From Tetranychus cinnabarinus (lineage: Eukaryota > Arthropoda > Arachnida > Trombidiformes > Tetranychidae), in contig WHVY01000002.1 of the NCBI GenBank assembly GCA_022266195.1, forward strand, positions 5,781,001 through 5,845,000: DNA of 64,000 nt. Reading direction: 5' to 3'. Below, one piece after another: positions 1 through 11,900 of the stretch. Position 1 is the stretch's first letter. Each line of letters opens with the position of its first letter. A program made the translations under genes and the position numbers. The notes beneath the pieces are model-generated. The model did no database searches. It was not told where the DNA came from and worked only from the letters and a program-made list of their open reading frames with translations.

Positions 1-538
1 AAGAGATGAAAATATTGCACAAAAGATGGTTAAAGAAAAGATGAAAAAGGAGAAAAGGAAAACGGAAGAATGAAGAGTGAAAAAAGAGACAATTGAAAAA
101 GGATGATGCTCATGATGATGGTGGAGATGAAGACCAGGAAAAAAAGAAAGTAGGAAAAGTAAGTGAAGATATATTAAGATATTATCACCTTTTATTTTAA
201 TAATGATAATATTTTAATTGAATGCACTGCATTTGAATACATTGGTAGAGAGACACGCAAAAAATGAGCAAAATTGTGTTCATCTTTTTCCATTTGTTAA
301 TTTAAATATGATGATAATATTAATAATAATGGTAAACTAATTGATATTTATTATTATTTTATTAATAATGAGCGACTTGAAAGATGTTCATGAAGAGAAA
401 AGGAGAAAATTCCAACTCTTTTTTTTTAATTGAAAATTTTGTTCATCTTGTAATTAAGTTATAACTCTTTATTTAATTAAGTTGAATGATTAAAACAAAT
501 TAATTGATGATTCTTTGTTTACTTCTGTTTTTTTCCAG
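1..538. other. Non-coding left edge, purine-rich then AT-rich
   Basis: The first 170 bases are strongly A/G-rich, with many GATGA and AAAGA words. A frame open from base 2 ends at a TGA at 71-73 and would give a Lys/Glu-rich 23-residue tail, but purine-rich DNA gives such peptides by chance. The rest is AT-rich and ends in a pyrimidine tract (about 523-536) leading into an AG at 537-538. I see no gene that can be defended here. Confidence 0.5.
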
Positions 539-635
539 ATTATTCAGTGATGCTGCTGATGATGAACCATGGCCATTGTTTAACCCTGTTGATGGTGATG
601 AAGGGAAAAGAGTGATTCAATGGTTTACTAATTAA
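539..635 (+). CDS. Candidate 3'-terminal coding exon, unknown gene
   Basis: This candidate is preceded by a textbook acceptor (TTCTGTTTTTTTCCAG ending at 538). Read with one leading base, the frame is open for 31 codons and stops at TAA 633-635. The peptide starts Leu-Phe-Ser-Asp-Ala-Ala-Asp-Asp and ends with Arg-Val-Ile-Gln-Trp-Phe-Thr-Asn. It is not low-complexity, although the local GATGAT words inflate Asp. No matching upstream exon or AATAAA is visible nearby, so any gene would extend left of the window. I do not recognise a family. The other two frames close sooner. It could easily be chance. Confidence 0.2.
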
Positions 636-1043
636 CAATCAAAATGTGAAAAGATGTTCAAATGAAATGAATGGATTTGGTAAAGACATTAATGATAATG
701 ACCATTATTTTGATTCCATATTTATCCGTCACAATCAAATTTAATTGTACAGAATCAACCGTGAGAAAGGAAATGATATACACAGGAAACATAGAGAGTC
801 CTAGAGATTGAAAGGATCAAGCAAAAAAGCAAAAAAAAGTAGGAGAGGAACAAGCTTCCTCTTCCTCTCCATCTTCATCTTGATCTCTCCTCAGACGACG
901 ATGGTGATGCTGATAATGATGATGATGATAAAAGTGGCACGGGTGGATCAAAAGCTGGCCTAATCCTGTCATCCGTAAACCACAAAAATCAAGTACGTAT
1001 TCACATTATTGACTCTCTATTGCGATATTTTACTCAACGCATT

Positions 1044-1074
<31 letters not shown>

Positions 1075-4000
1075 GTCATTATTTTTTACTCTTCCAGCTT
1101 TAATGGATCAATGTTTTCACTCGAATTGGGATAAGATGAAAAAACAAGAGTGATTTAACCCGTGTCTACTCTTGATACGATAGAGACGGAAATTCCGTTT
1201 TCCGTCATTCCCATCCGATGAGCCGATTTTGCTTTATTGACCTGAGCATCAGTGGCTTCCTTTTTCACCATCTTCATCTCATCATTTCTACCCTTCATTT
1301 GTCCCTCTTTAAAAGTCATGGAACAATTTTGCCTCAACTTGGACCAATCAATAATCACGAATGTTGAAATGCATCTCAAGGTTTTTACCTCAACGCGTGG
1401 CAGACACAAGCAAATTTGAGCTAAATAATCAATGGATGGATTGTCTGTTGTACGTAAGCAAAATGTACATTGCACACTTTATAACTCACTAATACAATCT
1501 ATTTTTTTTGTATGTCCTTTAGTTTGATGCTCCAGTTGTTTAATACATTGAAATGATAACCTCAACTGAATTGAAATGCATCAACAATTTACATCTCATT
1601 CCTGTCTTTTCAATAACAATCGTACAAACAACTAAATGTTGACATGAAAAACAAAACCAGCAGCAAGGAGAAAAAAAGGTTCCATGAAAAGAGGAAAATC
1701 TGAATTTAATTCCATGTTGCCAAGTTGATTAACCTTTTCTGACCAATTTGATTGTCTAATGAATTCAACCATAAGTTGAACTAGTCATTAACAGCAATTA
1801 GGTTCATCATCATCATCATCTTTATTATTATCTTTTTTCCCCTCTAAACCCTAATAATGCAAGCAAAATCATATTATCATCTTTACTCATCTTTTTAACA
1901 TCATTTGGATCATCTGCAAATCCTGAGATTACAAATTTATACGATAAACGATTCAACGATAAATGGATTCACATACTTTAACAGCAATTAATTTCAAATC
2001 AATCAACTTCACTTTTGACAAAAGGTAAAGTATTATTAGGTTAAAAAACACAAATCTGAAAAATTATTTCCAAAATGAATGCTTATTCTAATGATATGTC
2101 AAATTATAATAGGAAATAGTTACCAAGTATCATTATTATCATACTAATACTAATATTTATTGTTATCATTATTTGATTGCAGCATACATTTGAGCTTAAA
2201 TTTCATTTGGAAACAACAATTGGATTGAACAACAAACGAAGAGCGGAGAGTTTGAAATGAAATCAAATATTATCATCTGGTCGATCAATTAAACAGTGGA
2301 AAAACGTTTAAATCTAAAGCTACAACAATCTATTTTCAACCTGTTGGTGATGATAAATTTTCAAATCCTCGGTGAATCCTGTAAACAAGAAGAGAGAGAG
2401 AAAAAATGAAACCAACTTGAACTCAATCTTTTGGATAAAATTTTTACTGCTCTCAATCCAAGGAAAAGAAAGATTGTAAAAGAGAGAATTACTTTGAACT
2501 TCATGGAATTTGCGCACAACATGGTGTTCCAAAGCCTCAGCCCACTTGTAACGCTATTGGCTTCAAGAATCCTCTGGTATAAAAAACACAGAAACAGAAT
2601 CAGAGGGAGCAAAAAGAGAGGAAAGAAAGAGAAGATAAATGTTCCCTAGAAGACGCCTTTTATTCCCTTTCTCAGTTTCTCCCTTCAAATGATCCAATAG
2701 AATTGATCTATTCTTTCAACTCTCTCTTTCTCACTATTCCGTCTTCTCTCTCCCACATCTTCTTCATCATCGTTCTCATCTTCATCTTCACCATGTTCAT
2801 TATAGCTTAGTTTTTATTTACTATTTCATCCTAAATAAGGAGTAAATATTGTTACCCATTTGATTGACAATTTTACTCTCAGCATGTTTCATTCATTTAA
2901 GAAAACCATTACCAATCAACATTTTCTTCCAATCAATTTGCTCTCTTCATCCAAATCTTGCCCTTCAAGCCTTTCATCCTTCATCATGTCAACCAAATTA
3001 CCTAAACTCCTTCTTCTTCTTGATGTAACTTTTTTTCTTAAAACAGTTTCCAATCTTTTCTTACTTCTCTTCCATTCATTATCCTTTCCATCCATTCACC
3101 AGTTTTCATTGTCTTTTCCTCTTCTCGTCACTCATTCCATGATTATCATCACCATACTCATCAACTTGCTAATAAATCTTTCAAGTTATTAATATTCTAA
3201 TGCACATCAATCAGAGTAAAAACCGTTTACCATGTTAACAGGTCAAAAAAAGGTAACTCACAAAGGTGATGATGATGGAAAGAGTGAGAGAAGAAGAAAA
3301 AAAGTTTGTCAACATTTATCATGTTGATCATTTTTTTTATCAAAGGCAAAACATTCACACCAATTGATCAATTTTTACATATAAAGTTTACCTGTCAAAA
3401 GGTGAACAAAGCAACATCCTCACTACCTTTATCAAGACTCTTGTATCATGAGTTTCATCATCATTCTCATTATTATCATTATTATTCAGTTCAACTTAAG
3501 AAACATGGAAACATTGTTGAACCTAAACAAGGCTGAATGAAAGTGCAATGAAACACACATCTAAAAAAAGAGAGAAGCAATTTTGATAAATCACTTTTAA
3601 CCATTTCCTATTTGTATTTTATAACAAATAATTATCAATTTAGTTGACAAAATTGAATCAATTGAATAGCAATTGACTCTCGTTTGAAACAATCAATAAA
3701 CTATCGAGAAAATAAAAGAGACTCTTTAACATCTAATTGAGTCTAAAGATATCATCATATGGTAATAATAATTACAATGATAATAATAAATGATGATGAT
3801 AATAACAATACAAGAATGAAAAAAAGCGACAATTTTTTTCTCTCTCCTCATTCTTAACTTTTCCCTGTAACACAAAAAGACTGAGCCATTGTGATTCATT
3901 GATATTATAATAACCTAATGAAGAAACAAATTGTTCATTATCATTGATAAATATCATTCTCAATGAATAAGGTTTATTAAGTTTAATGTTAATCATTTCC

Positions 4001-5699
4001 ACCATCAATTAGCAAATTAAAAGCATATTAAGACTATTTTTTACTAAATTTATTTTTTCTCTTTTTTTTACAGCAAACCTTCAAAACTGTCAAGACGAGG
4101 ATGAAAAGGATTGCCTTTGAAGCAACACAAAAAAGCGATATTCTGGTGCTGATGATTCTAATGATTCTGATGATCCTGAAGATGATGATCTTAACATGAT
4201 GAGTGGAAAAGACACTGAAGAAAATTGAACATTTTCTCAACTCAACTCATGAAACTGATTGTCTCTTAAATTTGTATCTCTTTTTTTTCGCCTCAATTTT
4301 TTTCTCATCCTTTTTTCATCTTCACCATCTCTTCATCATTCCATCTTCATTTTCCCATTTCAACTTTACTCTTTTACTGGGATCAATGTTAATCTATAGC
4401 AACCTTTATAGGTTTTATTTTAGGAAAAATGTTCAAGAAAATGAAGAGAGAGAGAGAAAAAAATGTACACAGAAAACAGAAAAGACCAGATAAGATGATG
4501 AAGATGAAAATGATGAGAAAAGGCGAAAGGAAAAGGAAAAAGATATTTTGCTTCTCTTCAGATGTGTGTTTATATTTATTATTATCATTATTATAATTGA
4601 GAATGAAAGTTAAATTAATAGTTGAAATTGAATATCATTGAAACCAATTATAAATTACAATTGAACTTTAGGTATTTTGTGATTGTAATAAATGATAATA
4701 TTAATAATGGCAAATAATGACTTGAATGGTAAATACATAAGTTTATGTAATCATATTTTTACCATTTGTTTTGGGTAACATCTAGAGTAACAAATGTAAT
4801 TGTGATTGATCAATATATTAACCCATAATAAGGTGTTAATCACTGATCAATCTTAAATCAAGAAAAGATTCAAATCTTACCAGAAACTCAACAATTGTTG
4901 CCAGAAGAAGAAGAAGAGAAAATGTTTTCAACATTTCTTTTCATTGATCAACTTATTAAATTGAATACATTATTGAGGTTCACCAGTAACACTTGATTCA
5001 GCTGTGACCATAAATATTATTGACTCGAGATTAGATGATAATGATGATTAAATTGGCAACAAACTGTAAGTTAATTTACATATAATATAGTCTCATTCAA
5101 TATGTTACCTTATGAAGAGAGAGACCACAAAACTCTTGATAATAATGGTTTATAATAACAGTGAAGAGACGCTTTTTTTATGCTTGAAAAGAGTCCAAAG
5201 CAAGTGACAAGTTGAACGTTATTGAATACATGAAATACAGAGAGTTAAAGGTTTACCAATTTGATTGACGTTAACAGTTAGATGTGATTTGAGTGTTTAT
5301 TAGTTAAATGTTTGTATTGTAATGGTTTTACATCTTTTATGGTGTGATTTGATAATGTTAATCAATGACACTTTTATTGCTTGGTTCAGTGTAAAGGTAA
5401 AAGATGATGGAATGAAGGATGAAGAATGTTAAATGTTGATTAATTGAAAATCATTGCAAGCCTGATCAATCTGTTCAACTCTACTTTTTAGATATTTTTT
5501 TACCTCAATTAATTTTCGAACCTATAATTTATATATAATAATGGATAATATTATTGATTCAGTGATTTGGTGTTGATCATGTTTTTTGGCCCGTTATAAC
5601 ACACAGATTGAAGTTGCAACTTTTTCCCTTCTTCACTCAAATGAAATACAATTTTCTGTGTATTGATAGCCCATGGAATCAATTTAGGCTTTTACTTTA
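636..5699. other. Non-coding stretch with simple repeats and splice-like sites
   Basis: About 5 kb of AT-rich DNA without a convincing gene. It holds a CT microsatellite ending in an acceptor-like TACAG (1044-1075), an ATC run at 1804-1820, a TATAAAAA word at 2578-2585, and a good acceptor at about 4072 (CTCTTTTTTTACAG). The acceptor is followed only by very short or Asp-rich frames. Open frames of 60-110 codons here lie in pyrimidine-rich or purine-rich strands, which lack stop codons for compositional reasons. Confidence 0.5.
1044..1075 (+). repeat. (TC)n microsatellite ending in an acceptor-like TACAG
   Basis: A 27-base perfect TC run (1044-1070) is followed directly by TACAG. A second acceptor-like site (TTTTTTACTCTTCCAG) ends at 1097. 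The run could act as a polypyrimidine tract, but the downstream frames give only a 16-17 residue peptide before a stop. Confidence 0.75.
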
Positions 5700-5700
5700 C

Positions 5701-5719
5701 GATGATGATGATGATGATG
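5701..5719. repeat. (GAT)6 microsatellite
   Basis: Six perfect GAT units. The GAT/ATC class is the commonest simple repeat in the window, with further runs near 1804, 32943, 46886, 49993 and 54393. Confidence 0.85.
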
Positions 5720-5768
5720 GAAATGATTAGAAATAACTGAATCTCTGAATACGTTGAGATAGCAAAAG

Positions 5769-5948
5769 ATGAACGATGGTAAAGATGATGAGAAGGAGAA
5801 GGAGAAGATGAAAAAAGATGAAGCAAAAAGGGAAAGAATGGTAAGTAAGATTACCCAAAGGAATTACATGGTGAATAAGCAGCCTCTCTTTTTCATCATT
5901 TTCATCCATTTCTATCCTTCTCATGATGATGAACAAGTTTCAATATAG
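5769..5948 (+). CDS. Short open frame of 59 codons, doubtful
   Basis: ATG at 5769 opens a 59-codon frame that stops at TAG 5946-5948. The first 24 residues are almost all Lys, Glu, Asp and Arg, from a purine-rich stretch, and the middle is hydrophobic and aromatic. A good donor-like site (ATG followed by GTAAGTAAG, 5841) lies inside it, so the charged part could instead be an exon end. No family is recognised, and low-complexity origin is the more likely reading. Confidence 0.12.
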   Translation: MNDGKDDEKEKEKMKKDEAKRERMVSKITQRNYMVNKQPLFFIIFIHFYPSHDDEQVSI

Positions 5949-8900
5949 GATTTCTGAATTGCATTTCTTTCATTGGCAAGAGAAGAGTAAGATGAGAATT
6001 CAATATTATACTGATATTGATTAATTCCATTTGTTTATTTCTTTCATAGACTTGTGACGTTTTCATGGAAAAAATTTTCTCATCAATTTCATGTAAACTT
6101 CAGACTTGACTGTTCAGAGGTTCAACGAATGTTGGAACCTTGTATTGTTTCTCAGATATCAACTTGATTTCATCTTCGATTTTCAATCTTACAGCTTTGC
6201 ATAAAAATCTTGAAACGAACTCAAAACAGCCATTTTAGATTATTTGGAATCGTTGAGATTCAAAAGGAAATTTCGCAAAAAAAGAATTTCCATGATCCGA
6301 TTTCAACAAATGTTGCATTTCGATTGAAGGTTTAGCTGGACAGAAATGCTTGACTCGAGTCTTGGCTGTTCAAGATTCAGAGCAATATTTTGATTGAATA
6401 TTGAAAAATTTGTTGATTTTTCTGTTTTTTGATTCCGATCAGTTCAGGTTCATGATTGTTAAAACAAACAATTTCAAATGAATCTTGATTTTGCAAAGTT
6501 CATCTATTGATCAACATTTAATGGCATGAAATGAATGGCTTTGATGATTAAATGTTAGGTAAATGTTGAAGAGACCAACAATTGATAATTGAAAAGTTTT
6601 CATTTTTTCTTGTGAAAACAGATTTTCGCCATTCAATATAATTATGAAGGTAAATTTTTCTTCCTCCAATGATAGGCTTTTCAATGTAAATGTAAATGAT
6701 GAATAACGTTTCTTTTTCTTTCCATGTTAGGTTTGCATGCTATTCCTGGTATCTATTATTCATGAATAATCAATACTTTCTTGTACCATAAACCTTGGAT
6801 TCTGTGGAGTAAAAACTACATTTTTTGCATTTCCAGCTTAAACTCCAACAAAATGTACACTTAACCTGATTTAACCTGATCCAACCTAATCTAACCTATT
6901 CATTAATAAACTTGTCCACACTGAGAAATGAACATTTTCTTGCGTTCCTCAGAACATGTTTGTTTGCATATTTGATTAACAAGCCAAAGTTGGATGAAAG
7001 GAGAGTTGATTAACCAGTAAAGTGAATTAAAAGTGATTGCCGTTTTTATAGCCTCAATGGAATGGGATCAATCATGTTGAAATGCAATTGGCATGAATCC
7101 AAGTGAACTGAGAAACATTACCAAAAGTGTCTTTTGCACAAATTTTGTCTTCCATTGTAAGGCTTTTCATTGCTATTAAATCTGCACGCGACAATTTTGT
7201 CACCATCAAAGGCATTCTCAATTGAAGCCAGTTTAAGGTTTTCAAGTGTCTTGGGATTGACTGAATGGCTGAAATTGATTTCAAAGTAAATCAAAAATCC
7301 AGTGAGATTTGAAAATGGAAAAGGCGATGAAACTGATTAAAGCGATCATGATTATGAGTAAAATGGAAAATGAAAATTTTCTTTGATTTAACATTTTCTT
7401 TTTGGCTGTTGAGCTAAAAATCAATGAAAACTGAAACCCAAAGATTTGCTGATAAAAATTCTGGTTCAAAGATGAGTTTATCATTGAATTTTCTTCTCCT
7501 CATTTCCAGTTGCAATGATGAACAATGTTCACATTTTGGTGTTTGATTTTTAATTTCAAGATCATCTTTATCCGTTTCATCATTGACATTACCTTTTCAA
7601 AGTAAAATGGAGAAAAAATTCTTTTCCTTTTTTTCCTGTTTACTTTCAAAGATCAGGATAAAGTTCATTCCGAGAATATGAAAGAAGAGAAAAAAAAGTT
7701 CTTTTCAGAATCTCATCGACTTCCTTCCTGTTTACATTTGTCCTCAGTCACTTGGAAACCAAATTATCGTTTCTTGCGTCAAACTTGTTCAAACATTGAA
7801 AAGAATCGAGGAAAAATGTTAAACTTTTATCAGATGAATTTATTCAATGAATTCTCATGGAATGAGCAACCAGAGAGAAAAAAAAGAAGAAGAAAAATGA
7901 ATGAAAAATGAAACAAAAAAGAAACTGTTGCAAGATTAATTGAGATTAATTGGTAAAAATTATCAACAATGGAAACTATTAGAAGCACTTGAGTTTCATG
8001 GAGCAAAAGAGCTCACAGAATCCAGGGAAAAGGGTGAAATATTAGAAGAGAAGAGAAGATAATTTCCATCCAAAATTGTCACCTAACCATGGTAAAGGCG
8101 AGAAAAGAAGAGAAAAAAATGAACATTTTTTGCTCATTATTATGTTCTTCATTTCCTTTTCCTGTTCATTTGGTTCACTTGAACACAAAAAAAATGGTTA
8201 ATGTAGTTGATAGTTGATTCAAGTCAACAGATGATGGCGATAAAAACATGATAAACTCGTCTAATTGAAAGAACAACAAAAGTTGAAAAAAAAGAGAAGA
8301 CTTTTATCGATTATTTCATTCTGGTTCAGAATGATTATTGACTTAGACCAGCATTTTTCAACTATTTTTGTATATTTTTTGTTGTCGTTGATACAAAGAC
8401 AAACATTTACTTGATAAAGTAAACTGTAAGCTATTTTGTTAGCTAATAATATATGATGTAAAAAAACGTGTCACCATATAATCAGCTAATAAAATAAACA
8501 CACTCAAGGCTTCAAGTAAACAGCCTATCATCATCATCAACCTCATCTTCATTTTCTTGTTCATCTTTTCTTCCTTCACCCAAGTGTTTCAAGTGTTCAA
8601 TGTAATAATGTTATATTTACATATTTTTTTCTCTCTTCGAGTTAACATGAAACTTGAAACAAATTGTTACAGTAATTTAATCATCATGTAATAACATTAT
8701 TTACCAATGGACACACTTGCACTGTTTATTGCAAGTTTGTTACAATTTCAACTATTTATTATCGAGCTTTATCTCATTTGTCAAAACGCAATTTTCATTT
8801 CAAAAATTCACCATTTTAAATTAGTTTTACCAACTAAATTGATATTGAACAAATAAAAGGTTTTCGTGTTTTCACCTTTTCAAATTAAATTAATTTCCAA

Positions 8901-11900
8901 GTGTAAAATGCATCTGCTTTTGGCTCAAATGAAAATGGCCTCAAGTTGCTTTCAATAAGAAAATTTGTTCGCCAGAAAATTTCACATAATTTATTGCTTT
9001 CTTTAATGAACTTTCAAGGATGAGAAATTTTATTCAATTTCAATTTTCTCATTGACTGTCCAATATCAAGTTGACAAACTCGATTTAAGGGGAGAAATGA
9101 GAAATTTCGAGTGCAATTAGCTGATTAGAAAATAGAAAATGTTTAGTTGCTTGAGTCTTGATTTTGTCGCTGAAGTTGCACTTATTTGCCAATGCGTTCA
9201 AACTTTAGAACAAGGTTTGTTCGATGTCAGTCGAAATAATTTTTTCGTCGAATTCCAAGATACAACTTTCCATTAATTATGAGTAAATCATTGGGATTCT
9301 GAGATCAACATTTCAAGCCTTTTCCTCAAAATACAAACTGGCAAAATTAACAAAGAAAAGCGATTTCAGAATTTTCAACATTTTTCTCTTTCCCTTTTTC
9401 ATGATTCAAAACTTGACGAGTTTCGGTTTTTGATGTTGATTTGATGCAAACTGAGAATAAGAAAGTCTGTGAAATGGATTTCGAGATTGATAAATTAAAT
9501 TGCGAAAATTAGATGCTTAGCTAATTAACTTAGCCGTGAATCTGAAGATTTTCATTGAAAGAATCTTAATGTGAATGAAATTTTCCATCACTTGATCCTG
9601 TTTGATAATGACTTTGGTTACTTTGGTTCATCTGATCTTTTAGTTGCAGGTATTGATGGTGTAAATGATTAGATGATTGCATTGTATTCCAGTGAGTTAA
9701 TCAACGTATAATTTACTTTTCTCTCAATAGAATAGACTAAATTGTTTGATTGGCCATTGATTGTAGCAATTGGTTGAACAATTGCGCCAAGACAAGAGCG
9801 TATTAATGTACAAAGGGTGAAAACATTGAATATTGCTCCATCAATTTGAGGCAAGCTAAACACTCGTCTGTTTGGCCTGCTTTTGTTGACTCGTTTGGGT
9901 TCAACAAATGGTTTAACTGGTAACTAAATGGTAAACATGAGAATGATTTTTCAGGTGAAAATACATTAAATTCATTGGATTGGTGTTGTTATTGGTTGAG
10001 CTTATTGTTACACCGTAAATTAGCGTTTATTGTTAAACACTTTTTACCTTTTGTGTTGCTTTACTCTGGTGTTAGTTAATCGCTTCACTGGTTAACGTGT
10101 TGATTAACAATCTATACTTGCTATTAATATGATCATTATTTGGTTACAGGTAAAACGGAATCAAATGTAAATAGGAAATAAAACGAAACCAGAAAATGAA
10201 CCAATTTCAGTTTAAACTTGTTTCGCTTTCAATTCGCTTTCACAAAAAGAACTCATTTATTGACCTTTTGTTGTTTGTGATTTACTGATTATTGTGATCA
10301 TCATTTACGACAATCAAATCAACTGATTATTTAACTCATATTATACAGTAAATAGTTTCTGGTAAATTGAACAGAACCAGAATCAAAACGAAACAAAATT
10401 GTAAAATTAAATCCAAAAATTGACTTTTAAAAACTAGAAGCTTCAAAATTTTTCCGATGTGATCAAACAAACTTTCAGAGTTCATTTTTCCTCATAATTC
10501 TGATAACATCAATGAAAGTATCTAAAATGGCTTTGAAAACTCGCGAAGTTCAGATTCTAAAGGGAGTATTTCGAAGGCTGTTAAGCTAGAAATTTAGATT
10601 TTGATATTTTCAAATCACTCTTTTTGAATCAAAAATTTTTGTTCAAATGTTAAGTCTTGCCTTTTGATTGAACATTTAAAGATCTGATTAATTCTGAGTC
10701 TCATTCTGTTCAAATAATTTGTTGATATGAAATGTTTCGAATAATATTTTTCATTGTTTCATTTATTTACCTTTTTGTTTTGTCAACCTGCAATTACTGC
10801 AAGTCATTGATCAGTTTCAAGTAAATGTCGATCAATAAACCTGGACAAACTGACCTTTCATCAATGGCTTAGAGTTAGTGACTTTTCATGCGATACTCAA
10901 CCTATTTTGGATCCTCTTTTTGTCCCATTCATTTGTACATTTAAAAGGTTGAACAATAATGTCAACAATAGCACAATTTACTGTTAATAGTTGCGTCTTT
11001 TCATCTAAAAATTCATCATTTCTCTTCACTCTGATTGTCCAATAAATAAATATTAAATATTTGGTTGACTTGATGTTTAAATAAACTTTTAATTGTATTT
11101 CACTGTATAAACAGCAAATACCATGTAAACATTGAACCAGTTGAAGCTATTTGAAGTAAACCTTTTGTTTTGCCTAAAAGTTAATCAAACTGACTGATCA
11201 ACTTTTCTGTCCAAACCATTCTGTTTACATTGTAACAATCGAACGATGAAAATGATCATTAAACTGGACATTAAAAGTAGTAAATAACTAATTTTGATTG
11301 ATGATATCCTTGACTTTTACTGTGTATCAGGAAATCCTTGATAATGTTCAAATGGATTGAGACGGAAAATTATAATATTTACATTATCATCATCTCAAGG
11401 ATAAACTGATCATTGAAAGATTAATTCATTGATTCTAAATTTGCATTGGCACTCAACTGATGCCCTGAAAGTTTCCCTGAACCTGTTGACAACTGGAAAG
11501 GTCTCTGTTGCCAGCTCATGACCAGAAGAAGAGGAAAACTGAATAAACTGAAACCAGAAAAGGTTTGCTTTTTTGGGTGCAAAAAAAAGATCAAAACTTT
11601 TATGGATTCAATTTTCTGATGAAAGTTGATCAAACAAATGATGATGACCTTTCGAAAGTTGAGTGCTGTAAAAAAGACGGAATTACAATTCAAATTGAAA
11701 CTATAAGAAAATGGTTGGAAGAAGAGAGAAAAAAATGTCTCCAATTAAATGGTTTTCCATGTCAACCAGATTCACTTAGAAAAACATGTTTTTCTTTGAA
11801 ATTTTTGGCTCTTCTCTCATTCCATCCTCATTATCATCTTTTTTTCCTTCTTTTCTCATCTTCACTCATCTTCACCATCTTTTGCTTCCAATCAATTCAG

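Noticed and set aside
4073..4220. Possible Asp-rich exon after the acceptor near 4072
   Set aside because: Three frames give conflicting short peptides, and the Asp-rich one comes from GATGAT repeats and is out of frame with the acceptor-proximal one.
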